Shown in pieces: positions 1 to 7,936 of a stretch of DNA of 64,000 nucleotides (within the stretch, counting starts at the first letter, position 1; each line of letters opens with the position of its first letter). Under the pieces are notes generated by a model that worked only from the letters and a program-made list of their open reading frames with translations, was not told where the DNA came from and ran no database searches. Origin of the DNA: an uncultured Spirochaetota bacterium (GTDB lineage: Bacteria; Spirochaetota; Spirochaetia; JAFGXN01); assembly GCA_944388995.1 (NCBI GenBank), contig CALXKN010000001.1, positions 124,001 to 188,000 of the forward strand, given 5' to 3'. The translations under genes were made by a program, and so were the position numbers.

Positions 1-2
1 CT

Positions 3-206
3 CAGAAAGAAGCTTCTATCAATGTTGAAGAAACCATCACTTTGATTCTTGATATTTCGGATCGGATGCAGCAGCTTCTCCATTCGGAAAACGAAATGAC
101 GACTCACCTGAAAAATCTGATGGAATCCATGAAAAAAGCACTGACGCAATCCGACTGCACGCTGATGAAAATTGAATCGGCTGCCAATATGTCCTCCGTT
201 TCGTAA
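3..206 (+). CDS. C-terminal end of an unidentified protein (5' truncated)
   Basis: An open frame enters from the left edge and ends at a TAA at 204-206, giving 67 residues. The fragment is helical and rich in Met, Glu and Gln, ending in A-N-M-S-S-V-S. It could be the tail of a coiled-coil signalling protein, but I do not recognise the family. Only 15 nt separate it from the apbE start, so the two are probably co-transcribed. The frame has no internal stop over its whole visible length, whereas the other two plus-strand frames stop within about 45 nt. Confidence 0.6.
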   Translation, partial: QKEASINVEETITLILDISDRMQQLLHSENEMTTHLKNLMESMKKALTQSDCTLMKIESAANMSSVS

Positions 207-221
207 TCCGGATTTTCCGCA

Positions 222-1262
222 ATGAAATCCGGGTTCAGGCTTCTTTTTCCGTTACCCGCCGTTTTGACCGCGGCGGTCTTTTTACTTTTTTCCTGCCGTT
301 CCGAAAGTGTCGTTTACAGCGAGTGGCTGATGGGAACGCACTGTTCGATTCGATTTTACGGCAAATATGATCCGCGGCTGCCGAAACGCTGCTTCGATGC
401 GATTCGGGAAATCGAACAGACAATTTCCGCAACCGATCCTCAAAGCGAAGTTTCGCTCCTGAATCAGGGGGAAATGCATCCGTTTTCACCGCTTCTTTCC
501 GAACTGATGGGAATTTCTTACAAAGCGGCTGCGCAGTTTGACGGATTGTTTTCTCCGGGGTTGGGGCGGCTGACCGCGTTGTGGGGCTTTTCCGGCGAAG
601 CACCGCGAAAGCCAGCCGATGATGAAATTGCCGAAGCTCTGCGGCTTTCGGTTCTGCCGCCGTTAAAACGAGCCGGCAACGGAACGGCGGCTGCTTTCGG
701 AGAAAAGCCGCTGTGCGCGTTTGATTTCGGCGCGGTGGGAAAGGGATTCGCTTCCGATGCGGTCAAACGGTTATGCAAAGAAGCAAATGCTGTCGCTTTA
801 ATCAACCTCGGAGGAAATATTCAGACTGTCGGAGAAAAACCGAACGGTGAGCCATGGATCATTTCCGTACAATCACCGCTGACCGTCGGTCCGGTTTCAG
901 TCGGAACGCTGCAGCTGCGCGGAGAGTGGTCGGTTTCAACTTCGGGCGACTATCAAAAATTCTTTTACGAAGACGGTGTTAAATACCACCATATTCTAAG
1001 CCCGAAAACCGGAAAACCGACCGACAGCGGTCTGCGTTCCGTAACTGTCGTCTCCCGCCGCAGCGGTGCCGAAACCGACATCCTCTCCACCGCCCTCTTT
1101 GCCGCCGGCGAAAAAAAAGCATCGGTTTGGCAGCAGAAAAATACCGATGTCACTCTGATTTTTATGTCGCAGGAAAATCGATTGACGGCTGCTGCGGGAA
1201 AAGACACTTTGTTTACTCCGATTGAAAGCTCCCATTGGACGACGACGATCCGCACTCCGTAG
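222..1262 (+). CDS. apbE: FAD:protein FMN transferase (ApbE/Ftp family lipoprotein)
   Basis: This 346-residue protein belongs to the ApbE family, which attaches FMN from FAD to threonine in target proteins outside the cytoplasm. Seen: a signal peptide ending in the lipobox-like L-L-F-S-C (Cys25), the early M-G-T motif, the FAD-binding F-G-A-V-G-K-G-F-A segment, N-L-G-G-N, S-T-S-G-D-Y, H-H-I-L-S-P-K-T-G and the late metal-binding segment around G-A-E-T-D-I-L-S-T-A. Length is normal. Spirochaete homologues (Ftp) are lipoproteins that also hydrolyse FAD, which is family knowledge. Its last 50 nt overlap the end of the convergent Gx-transporter gene. The flavinylated target is not obvious in the window; the adjacent NusG-domain protein is a candidate partner. 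Confidence 0.93.
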   Translation: MKSGFRLLFPLPAVLTAAVFLLFSCRSESVVYSEWLMGTHCSIRFYGKYDPRLPKRCFDAIREIEQTISATDPQSEVSLLNQGEMHPFSPLLSELMGISYKAAAQFDGLFSPGLGRLTALWGFSGEAPRKPADDEIAEALRLSVLPPLKRAGNGTAAAFGEKPLCAFDFGAVGKGFASDAVKRLCKEANAVALINLGGNIQTVGEKPNGEPWIISVQSPLTVGPVSVGTLQLRGEWSVSTSGDYQKFFYEDGVKYHHILSPKTGKPTDSGLRSVTVVSRRSGAETDILSTALFAAGEKKASVWQQKNTDVTLIFMSQENRLTAAAGKDTLFTPIESSHWTTTIRTP

Positions 1263-2286
1263 CGCGTTCGGTCGCTTTTTCCGTCAAAACCGCAGCCGCT
1301 TCATCCGTATACGAACGGGAAAAAATCCGTTTTCCGTCAAAAGGCAAAGACCAGAGAGCCTCGAACCACGCAAAAAACTCACCCAAAAACCGAAAACGGA
1401 AAAGCCGTTTCACCTCACCGACAGCTATTTTGGAACTCAAAACCAAAGCGCAGAATGACGAAGCGCGGCAAATTCCTGTTTCGACGGCGCCCGCCGTCAG
1501 TCGAAACTGTCCAAAGCGAAACAGAACTTCTCCTTCCGGAGAAAAAAGTGCAAACACAAAAATAAAAACGTAAACCGCCGCCGTTGAACGCCAACGATTT
1601 TTTACTTTCAAAATAATTGCGGCTGCAATCGTTAACACAAACACCGCTGCACATAATGCAGCATTTGCGGCAACCGCCGCCGCAACCGCCGCCGCAAACG
1701 GAACCATTCGAGCAACGCTTTTCGGAGTCTGCAGCGGCTGAAAAGCGACGGACGCAGAAATCGGCGGCAGTGAATCAAGACGGTTCAAAGGAGACAGTTT
1801 TACCGCAGCGGCTCCCGTTAAAATCGAACAAATCCAACCGCACAGCAAAAACGGCACAGCGGCTGCAGAGGCTGCCGCCTGTCCGATAAAAACCGAAGCC
1901 GCCGCCAAACGAACGCAATCGGAGACAAATGCCGAGACAACACCGACGCCGATAACGGTCAGAAAACGGCGTCCCATGCGGTAAACGCCCCGCATGACCA
2001 ACGCGGCGGTCAACGAACCGCAAAAGGAAATCAACGCCAGCGGAGAAAACAACATCCCGCCGATGAGATTCTGCCCGAGAGCTTTGATTAAAGCGGCAGC
2101 CAAAAACCATCCGAACCGCAGTTGGGGAAGCGCTGCCAGCAACGGAATGTTGCTCAATCCGTAATGCAGAAAAGGCAGCGGATGGGGCAAAACCGCTTCA
2201 ACCGCGCTTAAATACACGCAAAACGCCGCCGTAAACAACGCTCCGCGTTTTTGAATTTCACTGTCAATAGGTTTGCGCGTCGGCAC
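1213..2286 (-). CDS. Gx transporter family membrane protein (EetB-like; formerly 'heptaprenyl diphosphate synthase component I')
   Basis: A polytopic membrane protein of about 357 residues. The first 180 residues match the Gx transporter family (V-L-P-H-P-L-P-F-L-H-Y-G-L-S-N-I-P, then I-K-A-L-G-Q-N-L-I-G-G, then S-F-C-G-S-L-T-A-A). The remainder is an extra hydrophobic C-terminal half not usual for the family, ending in a charged tail. I chose GTG at 2286, preceded by an AAGGGG-type ribosome site; an upstream ATG at 2358 would lie deep in the preceding gene. The gene overlaps the NusG-domain gene by 23 nt, so the pair is translationally coupled. In Gram-positive bacteria this pair (EetA/EetB) sits with ApbE in flavin-based electron transfer loci; that role here is inferred from context. 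Confidence 0.72.
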   Translation of the reverse strand: MPTRKPIDSEIQKRGALFTAAFCVYLSAVEAVLPHPLPFLHYGLSNIPLLAALPQLRFGWFLAAALIKALGQNLIGGMLFSPLALISFCGSLTAALVMRGVYRMGRRFLTVIGVGVVSAFVSDCVRLAAASVFIGQAAASAAAVPFLLCGWICSILTGAAAVKLSPLNRLDSLPPISASVAFQPLQTPKSVARMVPFAAAVAAAVAANAALCAAVFVLTIAAAIILKVKNRWRSTAAVYVFIFVFALFSPEGEVLFRFGQFRLTAGAVETGICRASSFCALVLSSKIAVGEVKRLFRFRFLGEFFAWFEALWSLPFDGKRIFSRSYTDEAAAVLTEKATERATECGSSSSNGSFQSE

Positions 2287-2626
2287 CGTTTTCCGCCCCT
2301 TCGACTTCCATCCAAACGCGCGCAGGCAGGCAGGCAGCCGCTCCGCTTCCGCCGACAATATCTCCAGTCCTCACGCAGTCTTTCCCCCGGCAATACGATT
2401 CAACAAAAGCCGCTGTTCCGTCACGAATTTCGATGCGCACGACGCCGTTTTCGTCCCTTCTCTCCCAAATTCGATTTTCTCCGATCGGATAAATTTCCTC
2501 ACCGTCGGTCGTATGAATCGAAACACTGACTGCAGATGCTCGATTTCGATATAAAAAAAACGCCGTCAAAACGATCAGAATCAAAACGAATAAGGCGATT
2601 ATTGCGTCTGGTAAATTGATTTTCAT
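2264..2626 (-). CDS. NusG domain II-containing membrane-anchored protein (EetA-like)
   Basis: A 120-residue protein with one N-terminal membrane helix and an extracytoplasmic NusG domain II. The family's Cys-containing pattern is visible as S-Y-C-R-G-K-D-C-V-R-T-G-D-I followed by A-A-C-L-P-A-R-V. ATG at 2626 was chosen because the predicted -10 box lies only 10 nt upstream; the longer in-frame start at 2650 would fall inside the promoter. It is followed, with overlap, by the Gx transporter gene and faces apbE. Known NusG-II/Gx pairs are linked to quinone or flavin redox chemistry at the membrane. The exact substrate cannot be read from the sequence. Confidence 0.78.
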   Translation of the reverse strand: MKINLPDAIIALFVLILIVLTAFFLYRNRASAVSVSIHTTDGEEIYPIGENRIWERRDENGVVRIEIRDGTAAFVESYCRGKDCVRTGDIVGGSGAAACLPARVWMEVEGAENGADAQTY

Positions 2627-2666
2627 GAACGTTTGTATTATACTACACATAATTAAACGATAGCAA
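2616..2666. promoter_or_regulatory. Divergent, overlapping sigma-70-type promoters
   Basis: Plus strand: TTGATT (2616-2621), 17-bp spacer, TATACT (2639-2644), driving the gene at 2682. Minus strand: TTGCTA (2661-2666), 18-bp spacer, TATAAT (2637-2642), driving the gene at 2626. The two -10 boxes overlap face to face, so simultaneous open complexes are unlikely. The minus promoter leaves only 10 nt between the -10 box and the start codon. Confidence 0.6.
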
Positions 2667-2681
2667 GCGAAGGAGTGTGTT

Positions 2682-3497
2682 TTGTCCTTGAAAGTACTGT
2701 TTTTGGGGGAAATCGTCGGACGCGCCGGTCTGACCGCCGTTAAAAAATTTTTACCCGCTTTCCGGACTCAGGAAAAAATCGATTTAGTGATTGCCAACGG
2801 CGAGGGAACGACCGGAGGATTCGGTTTGGGGAAAAATCACGCCCTTTACCTGCGAAAGCTGGGCGTCGACGTCGTGACTGTCGGTGAAAAGGGATTTTTC
2901 AAAAAAGATTTACTTGAGTTGATGGGGAAATCATCGTTTCTGTTAAGACCGACCAATTTTTCTCCGGAAGTCCCGGGCCGCGGTTTTCGCATTATGGAAA
3001 TCAACGGACAAAAGATTGCAGTCATTTCGCTTTTGGGGCAAAACGGATTTACACGCATTCATCTGAATAACCCGTTTCAGACCATCGACCGCCTTTTTGA
3101 AAAGCTGAAAGATATCGATATGTTTTTAATCGAATTTCATGCAGCAACAACGGCGGAAAAACAAGCGATGGCATTTTTCGTAGACGGAAAAGCAGCCGCC
3201 GTTGTCGGCACCCATTCGAAAGCACTGACTTCCGATGCGGAAATTTTACCGAAAGGAACAGGAAGGCTTACCGACAACGGCCGTTGCGGCAGTCTTCAAT
3301 CGGTTGGAGGATTTTTACCGTCCGTCGAAATCGAAAAATTTTTAACCGGCGTGCCCGCCCGTTCCCGCGAAACCGTTGCCGGCACCGAAATTCAAGGCGT
3401 TTTGTTTGAAGCCGAAGGGAACCGCTGTCTTTCGGCGGAAATTCTCCGTCGTCCCGTAACCGTCGCCGATATCGCCAAGGAGGAGGAAGAGTGCTGA
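2682..3497 (+). CDS. YmdB-family (TIGR00282-like) metallophosphoesterase homologue with altered metal site
   Basis: A 271-residue protein clearly related along its length to the YmdB cyclic-nucleotide phosphodiesterase family. Start is TTG at 2682, placed by AAGGAG at 2670-2675. Compared with family motifs, the opening G-D becomes G-E, N-G-E-N becomes N-G-E-G, G-N-H becomes G-E-K, and G-T-H-T-H becomes G-T-H-S-K; only the Glu and two His ligands remain. Most dinuclear-metal ligands are therefore substituted, so it is probably catalytically dead or repurposed, perhaps as a nucleotide-binding regulator (inference). It overlaps the next gene by 7 nt, indicating coupling to the RseC-like membrane protein. 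Confidence 0.85.
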   Translation: MSLKVLFLGEIVGRAGLTAVKKFLPAFRTQEKIDLVIANGEGTTGGFGLGKNHALYLRKLGVDVVTVGEKGFFKKDLLELMGKSSFLLRPTNFSPEVPGRGFRIMEINGQKIAVISLLGQNGFTRIHLNNPFQTIDRLFEKLKDIDMFLIEFHAATTAEKQAMAFFVDGKAAAVVGTHSKALTSDAEILPKGTGRLTDNGRCGSLQSVGGFLPSVEIEKFLTGVPARSRETVAGTEIQGVLFEAEGNRCLSAEILRRPVTVADIAKEEEEC

Positions 3498-3958
3498 CGA
3501 GCGCCTTTGTGGTTTCCGTCGAAAAGGACCGTGTTTTGCTGCGTATGCCGAAACCGGGAGGCTGCGGCGGCAGTCAACTGTTCGCTCCAAAGCCGCACGA
3601 ATTCACTGTTTCCCGTCCTCAAAATTTGGACTTAAAACCGAATGACGCGGTAAGAATTTTACTGCCGACCGGACTTTCGATTCTTTCATCTTTTTTAATA
3701 TTCATTTTGCCATTGTCGGTTTTTGCGGCGGTTTTTATTGCTGCTCAGCTGTCGTTTCCGAGCGCACCGATATTCGGTACGGCGGCGGCACTGGCGGCGG
3801 GTGCGATTTCCATGGTTGCTTCGCTGTCGGCAATGAAAAAATCCGACCGGTTCCGTCCGACAATCACAGAAATCGTTGACGGTTTCGTTCCGCCGGAGTG
3901 CACCGGCTGCAGTCAGGGATGTTTCACATCGCAGCAAACGCCGCCCGATGAAGTTTAA
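3491..3958 (+). CDS. RseC/MucC-like integral membrane protein
   Basis: A 155-residue protein with the layout of the RseC (SoxR-reducing/MucC) family: a short N-terminal domain with the Gly/Cys stretch G-G-C-G-G, two adjacent membrane helices (about residues 58-80 and 88-108) and a cytoplasmic tail. Unusually, the tail carries three Cys residues (E-C-T-G-C-S-Q-G-C). GTG at 3491 overlaps the upstream stop, so translation is coupled. RseC proteins modulate sigma-E signalling or reduce the SoxR iron-sulfur cluster through the Rnf complex; no rnf gene is in the window, so the role here stays open. Confidence 0.7.
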   Translation: MLTSAFVVSVEKDRVLLRMPKPGGCGGSQLFAPKPHEFTVSRPQNLDLKPNDAVRILLPTGLSILSSFLIFILPLSVFAAVFIAAQLSFPSAPIFGTAAALAAGAISMVASLSAMKKSDRFRPTITEIVDGFVPPECTGCSQGCFTSQQTPPDEV

Positions 3959-3991
3959 ACCCGGCAAATTGCCTCATTTGAGAACAGCCGC

Positions 3992-4708
3992 TTAAAAACG
4001 GTAAGGGCGGGAGCCGGGTTTCAGACGGCCGTTTCGCAGACACGCTCTCAGCGCTTCAAAAGAAACCTCCCGCGTATCGTACTCGGTGAAGCGTTTGCCG
4101 ACATCCGAAAGGTAGTGAGCGTCGGAGTTACTGATAAGAATTTTTCGTTTTGCTAAAACGCGGGCGTTTAAATCGGAGATTTCCAACGCATCGTAATCAA
4201 TGTCGGGAATGAAACCCAACTGCGATGTTAAGCTGAAAACCGGTTTATTGACATGCGCGGGAATGAAAAGACCGTCCGCAGCCCTCACCCGCTTTAAAAT
4301 CTCATCCAAATTCAGAGTGGTTGCCGAAATCAGCAATTTCTCTTCCTCGTAAAGAACTTCTTCATTTTCGTTGACGGCAACCTGATCGCCGAAGCGGTCC
4401 GGATCATTGGGAATATCAGGCAACCGATCGTGGACCCAAGCTCCGAATTCCATCGCTTTTTCCAAATCGGGAAAAAGGCAGAGCACGTGCGCTTCCTCTT
4501 CGGATGTCACTTCAATTCCGCCGAGAGGAACAATGCCGGCCGCTTCGCAGGCGCAAAAAAAAGCCGGCAAATTGCCGACCGCATTGTGATCGGAAAGAGC
4601 CATCATATCCAATTCCTCTTCCAATCCGCGCGCCGCAATCGCTGTCGGCGACATTTCCCAATCTCCGCAAGGACTCAAACAAGAGTGAATATGAAGATCC
4701 GCTTTCAC
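3992..4708 (-). CDS. PHP-domain metal-dependent phosphoesterase
   Basis: A 238-residue protein starting M-K-A-D-L-H-I-H-S-C, the first metal-binding PHP motif. It continues with A-L-S-D-H-N-A-V (second motif), P-A-H-V-N-K and S-N-S-D-A-H (late His/Asp ligands), so the trinuclear metal site looks complete. It is the last gene of a four-gene minus-strand run, one nucleotide after the DRTGG protein. PHP proteins of this type recur in clusters with DRTGG domains and [FeFe] hydrogenase genes in clostridia and Thermotogae, which is family knowledge. The substrate is unknown. Confidence 0.85.
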   Translation of the reverse strand: MKADLHIHSCLSPCGDWEMSPTAIAARGLEEELDMMALSDHNAVGNLPAFFCACEAAGIVPLGGIEVTSEEEAHVLCLFPDLEKAMEFGAWVHDRLPDIPNDPDRFGDQVAVNENEEVLYEEEKLLISATTLNLDEILKRVRAADGLFIPAHVNKPVFSLTSQLGFIPDIDYDALEISDLNARVLAKRKILISNSDAHYLSDVGKRFTEYDTREVSFEALRACLRNGRLKPGSRPYRF

Positions 4709-4709
4709 G

Positions 4710-5039
4710 TCAATTCAAAAGCGCTCCGATTTCACAGGAAACGGCAAACTGATTTTTCCCCGTTCTGAAAACCGCGACCTCTTCATCGTTGGCCGCATCA
4801 ATCATATCCTGCGGCACTTCCCGATTATTGCAAATGACGACGGCCGCCATACCGACGAGCGTAGCCACCGCAATCGTATTTTTATGCGCCTGAATCGTAA
4901 TCAAAACCGAATCATCCAAGGCATTCCCCATCACATCGCTAAGCAAGTCGGATGTATAACCGCTTCGGATATCGGCATCGGAATCGCCGGCGCACACCTC
5001 TTCATAATTCAATTTCGTTTTTAAATCACTGACTTTCAT
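4710..5039 (-). CDS. DRTGG-domain protein (second copy in cassette)
   Basis: About 109 residues forming a single DRTGG-type domain (pattern around residues 25-75: S-G-Y-T-S-D-L-L-S-D-V-M-G, then T-I-Q-A-H-K-N-T-I-A-V-A). The start is ATG at 5039 or, equally possible, ATG at 5045, both following an AAGGAG-AAGG stretch. It overlaps the upstream sensor gene by 14-20 nt. Free-standing DRTGG domains are thought to bind nucleotides or ligands and occur next to hydrogenase modules. No catalytic residues are evident, and I infer a regulatory role. Confidence 0.72.
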   Translation of the reverse strand: MKVSDLKTKLNYEEVCAGDSDADIRSGYTSDLLSDVMGNALDDSVLITIQAHKNTIAVATLVGMAAVVICNNREVPQDMIDAANDEEVAVFRTGKNQFAVSCEIGALLN

Positions 5040-6015
5040 TCGCATCCTTCTCCTTGTTTTTGTCGTCGAGGAAGATAACGGCGCGCACATCAGTCGGCTG
5101 TCCCTTTGCCGAGTTGATGATGAACAGATCAGAGACCCGCTTTGAATTCGGCAGCCCCATTCCCGCTCCGAAACCGAGAGAACGAACCCAATCGGTCGCC
5201 GTTGAAAAACCCTCCTTCATCGCTTTGTCCACATCTTCGATTCCGGGACCTTTGTCGTGAGCCAGAATTTCCACCTTCTCGGGAGTAATGATGAAAATCA
5301 TCTCGCCGCCGTATGAATGAACCACCTGATTGATTTCCAATTCGTAAGCGGCCACAGAGATTCGCCGAATGATTTTTTTATCGATCCCCATGTTTTTCAG
5401 AACCGTTTTGATTTCATTGGAAATTTTTCCGGCGGTGTTAAAGTCATTACGAATGGTTACGTAACGCAGAACGCGGCTTTTGTTCTGCGCAAAACCCTCT
5501 AAATCAGCACCGGCCGTTTTGTCGATCAGCGATTGAGCCTGCTTGACACTCTCTTCGAGTTTAGCAACCTCTTCGTTCATGCTTGAAAGCAGATACATAA
5601 TGATATCGCGCGGTGTAATGACTCCGGCAATCAGTTTTTCGTCGTTGAGAACAGGCAGCATATTGAACGAATATTTATCGAACATTTCGACGGCAAACGA
5701 AAGCGGCATTTCGGCATCGAGAGTAACGACATTTTTAGTCATATGAAGACCTGCCGTTTCCTGAATCGTGCCTTCTTCAAACGCACGCATGATGTTGGCA
5801 ACAGTCAAAATTCCCAACAACCGCTTGCCGGTTTTATCGGTAATCAGAACGCCGCCGACGTGATGTTCCTTCATTAAAACCTGAATATCGTAGAGCGTAT
5901 CCGCTTTTTTGGCAGTGCAGTATTCGCTCTGAACGACGTCTTTGACCCGGGTGCTATGAATCAAATCAACAAGGACGAGAGGCGATTTGCCCTCTGAAAA
6001 AGGAATGGTGCGCAT
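5026..6015 (-). CDS. Tandem CBS domains fused to an anti-sigma/serine-kinase type HATPase domain
   Basis: A 329-residue cytoplasmic protein. Residues about 15-145 hold two CBS repeats (G-V-L-I-T-D-K-T-G, G-I-L-T-V-A-N-I-M, then G-V-I-T-P-R-D-I-I), which usually bind adenine nucleotides. After a short coiled coil, residues about 190-315 form a RsbW-like ATPase/kinase domain with N-box E-L-E-I-N, G1 D-K-G-P-G-I and G2 G-F-G-A-G-M-G-L. No HisKA domain is present. The protein probably senses energy charge and phosphorylates or sequesters a partner (inference). Its gene lies between two DRTGG genes with overlapping ends, so stoichiometric expression is likely. Confidence 0.85.
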   Translation of the reverse strand: MRTIPFSEGKSPLVLVDLIHSTRVKDVVQSEYCTAKKADTLYDIQVLMKEHHVGGVLITDKTGKRLLGILTVANIMRAFEEGTIQETAGLHMTKNVVTLDAEMPLSFAVEMFDKYSFNMLPVLNDEKLIAGVITPRDIIMYLLSSMNEEVAKLEESVKQAQSLIDKTAGADLEGFAQNKSRVLRYVTIRNDFNTAGKISNEIKTVLKNMGIDKKIIRRISVAAYELEINQVVHSYGGEMIFIITPEKVEILAHDKGPGIEDVDKAMKEGFSTATDWVRSLGFGAGMGLPNSKRVSDLFIINSAKGQPTDVRAVIFLDDKNKEKDANESQ

Positions 6016-6341
6016 CAGTTATCGATGGATTTACACGCTTCAAACATTGGCAGAGAAGTTGACAAAAGACTGATCCCGAAATTCTGCGCCATTTTGACCA
6101 TCGGAGCCTGCGGAATTTTCCCGTTCACCAAAAGCACGCATGCGGCGTCGACGATGTTGGCGGTGTTCAGCACCTGTTCACTGTTCAAAGAGGTAATCAA
6201 AAGGAGATTTTCTTCATCTTCAACTAAAACTTCACTCATCAAATCGCCGGCGATCACATTGACGACCTGTTGATTTTCCAATTTCGGTTCAAGATGATAA
6301 ACTTTGCAGTTGTTTTTCTCAATCAAATCTTTAAACGTCAT
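6015..6341 (-). CDS. DRTGG-domain protein (first gene of cassette)
   Basis: A 108-residue single-domain protein. The N-terminal M-T-F-K-D-L-I-E and central I-A-G-D-L-M-S-E-V-L-V-E-D-E resemble stand-alone DRTGG proteins, and a second segment, N-I-V-D-A-A-C-V-L-L-V-N-G, is shared in position with the other DRTGG copy in the cassette. The stop abuts the start of the CBS/ATPase gene. It is probably a ligand-binding or adaptor subunit rather than an enzyme. Together with its three neighbours it forms the accessory part of known hydrogenase clusters, without the hydrogenase. Confidence 0.75.
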   Translation of the reverse strand: MTFKDLIEKNNCKVYHLEPKLENQQVVNVIAGDLMSEVLVEDEENLLLITSLNSEQVLNTANIVDAACVLLVNGKIPQAPMVKMAQNFGISLLSTSLPMFEACKSIDN

Positions 6342-6397
6342 AGCAACCCTCGTTTTCAGTATACGTCATCCGTCGGAAAAATCAAGTCTTTTAAAAT

Positions 6398-7801
6398 CTA
6401 TTGATGGACGAAATCTGTCAGTTTCTTGTATCCGGCTTCGTCGATAATTCCCAAATCGCGGCACATACCGAACAAATCTTCGACAGGGAAAAATGAATGC
6501 AGCCGCACGCCGACGCTCTCCATATCGCGGCGTCCTTGTTCCCCCCGCTCCAACAGAACGACTAAATCTTCAACAATCAGGCCGGCTGCGCGCAAAATTT
6601 CAATTGCTTCAATTTTACTTTTTCCGGTGGTAATTAAGTCATCAAGAAGAACAACCCGCTCCCCCGGTCGAAAATTGCCTTCAATGAGATTGCCTGTACC
6701 GTGCTCTTTTTTGTTGATGCGCGGATAAATCATCGGAATATCGGTTTCCATTGAAGCGGCCGTTGCCAGAGAAACCGCCGCTACGGGAATACCCGCTACC
6801 CGATCCGGTTTTTGCGGCAGTGCGCCGATGAGCCGCGCATACGCTTTACCGACGATTTTCATCAACCGCGGATCGGAAGAGGTGCGGCGCAAGTCGATGT
6901 AAAACGGCGATTTGATTCCGCTTTTGAGAATAAACTCGCCGAGGCGGAAACATTCCGTGTCGATGAGCCCCTTCAACAGCTGCTGTTTCAGCATATCGGG
7001 CGCCGCCGTTTTGCCTTCTTTGAGAACCGCCTCGCGGGCACGGTTGAGTTCGCTGCAAAAATCGGCAGCCGCTTTACGAATATCGGGAGCTTCACAGATG
7101 GCTCGCACCACCACCGGCAAAACGCCCAAGCCGTCACTTCTCAATGAAGCCTTTATCGCCTCGGTCATCGAACCGCCCTGCGCCCCGATTCCCGGCGCTA
7201 AAAACCAAACGTTTGGCAGTTCCGCGCGAACAGCCGCCAGCGCTTCAGGATCGTTTCCGGCCACCACCAAACCGACTTGCGGCGACCAGGAACACGCTTC
7301 CTTCGCAACGGTAACAAACAACGGCTCGCCGGTTTCAGCAGCTGTCAGTTTTTGAATGCGTTCCGCTCCCGGGTTGGAGTTTCGGCACAGCACAAAAACG
7401 CCCTTGTCTGTATATGACAGAAACGGTTCGGCAGAAGTTTTTCCCATGTACGGGCTTAAGGTGACCGCATCGGCTTTTTCGACGTCGAACACGGCTTTGG
7501 CGTAAGCCTGAGCTGTATTGCCGATGTCACCGCGTTTAGCATCAAGCAAAACAGGAATCTCTTTCGGAATCAAATCGAGAGTCGCCTGCAGCGCTCTCAT
7601 TCCCTCTTCGCCGTACGCTTCATAAAACGCACTGTTCGGTTTATAACACACGCAAAAATCGATCGTCTCTTCGATAATTCGGCGGTTTTTGGCGATAATC
7701 TCTTCATACGGATTGACTCCTTTTACGACAGGATCTAATCCGACACACAAGAGAGAGTTTTTCGCGCGGCACTGCGCTTCCAGTTTTTCGTAAAAGTTCA
7801 T
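6398..7801 (-). CDS. pyrFE: Bifunctional orotidine-5'-phosphate decarboxylase / orotate phosphoribosyltransferase
   Basis: A 467-residue fusion carrying the last two steps of UMP synthesis. Residues about 1-265 are a type-2 OMP decarboxylase (L-L-C-V-G-L-D-P, catalytic L-L-D-A-K-R-G-D-I-G-N, L-A-P-G-I-G-A-Q-G-G). Residues about 275-467 are the phosphoribosyltransferase (P-F-Y-I-D-L-R, the PRPP loop V-V-L-L-D-D-L-I-T-T-G-K-S). The order PyrF-PyrE is the reverse of the animal UMP synthase. A clear AAGGAG ribosome site precedes ATG at 7801. The gene stands alone; dihydroorotase lies about 42 kb away. Confidence 0.93.
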   Translation of the reverse strand: MNFYEKLEAQCRAKNSLLCVGLDPVVKGVNPYEEIIAKNRRIIEETIDFCVCYKPNSAFYEAYGEEGMRALQATLDLIPKEIPVLLDAKRGDIGNTAQAYAKAVFDVEKADAVTLSPYMGKTSAEPFLSYTDKGVFVLCRNSNPGAERIQKLTAAETGEPLFVTVAKEACSWSPQVGLVVAGNDPEALAAVRAELPNVWFLAPGIGAQGGSMTEAIKASLRSDGLGVLPVVVRAICEAPDIRKAAADFCSELNRAREAVLKEGKTAAPDMLKQQLLKGLIDTECFRLGEFILKSGIKSPFYIDLRRTSSDPRLMKIVGKAYARLIGALPQKPDRVAGIPVAAVSLATAASMETDIPMIYPRINKKEHGTGNLIEGNFRPGERVVLLDDLITTGKSKIEAIEILRAAGLIVEDLVVLLERGEQGRRDMESVGVRLHSFFPVEDLFGMCRDLGIIDEAGYKKLTDFVHQ

Positions 7802-7819
7802 GACGACTCCTTACTCCCG

Positions 7820-7847
7820 ATTGTACACATTTCGCCGATTTTTTCAA
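7820..7847 (-). promoter_or_regulatory. Promoter of pyrFE
   Basis: On the minus strand, TTGAAA (7842-7847), a 16-bp spacer and TACAAT (7820-7825) lie 18 nt before the pyrFE start codon, with AAGGAG between. Both boxes match sigma-70 consensus well. Confidence 0.55.
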
Positions 7848-7936
7848 CCGCACACACCGAAACCGCCGTGTTTCTTTCCTTTCTGTTTTCTTTGACGCTC
7901 CGTCCGTTCGGAAAAAGGCGAAAAAACCGCCCCTAC

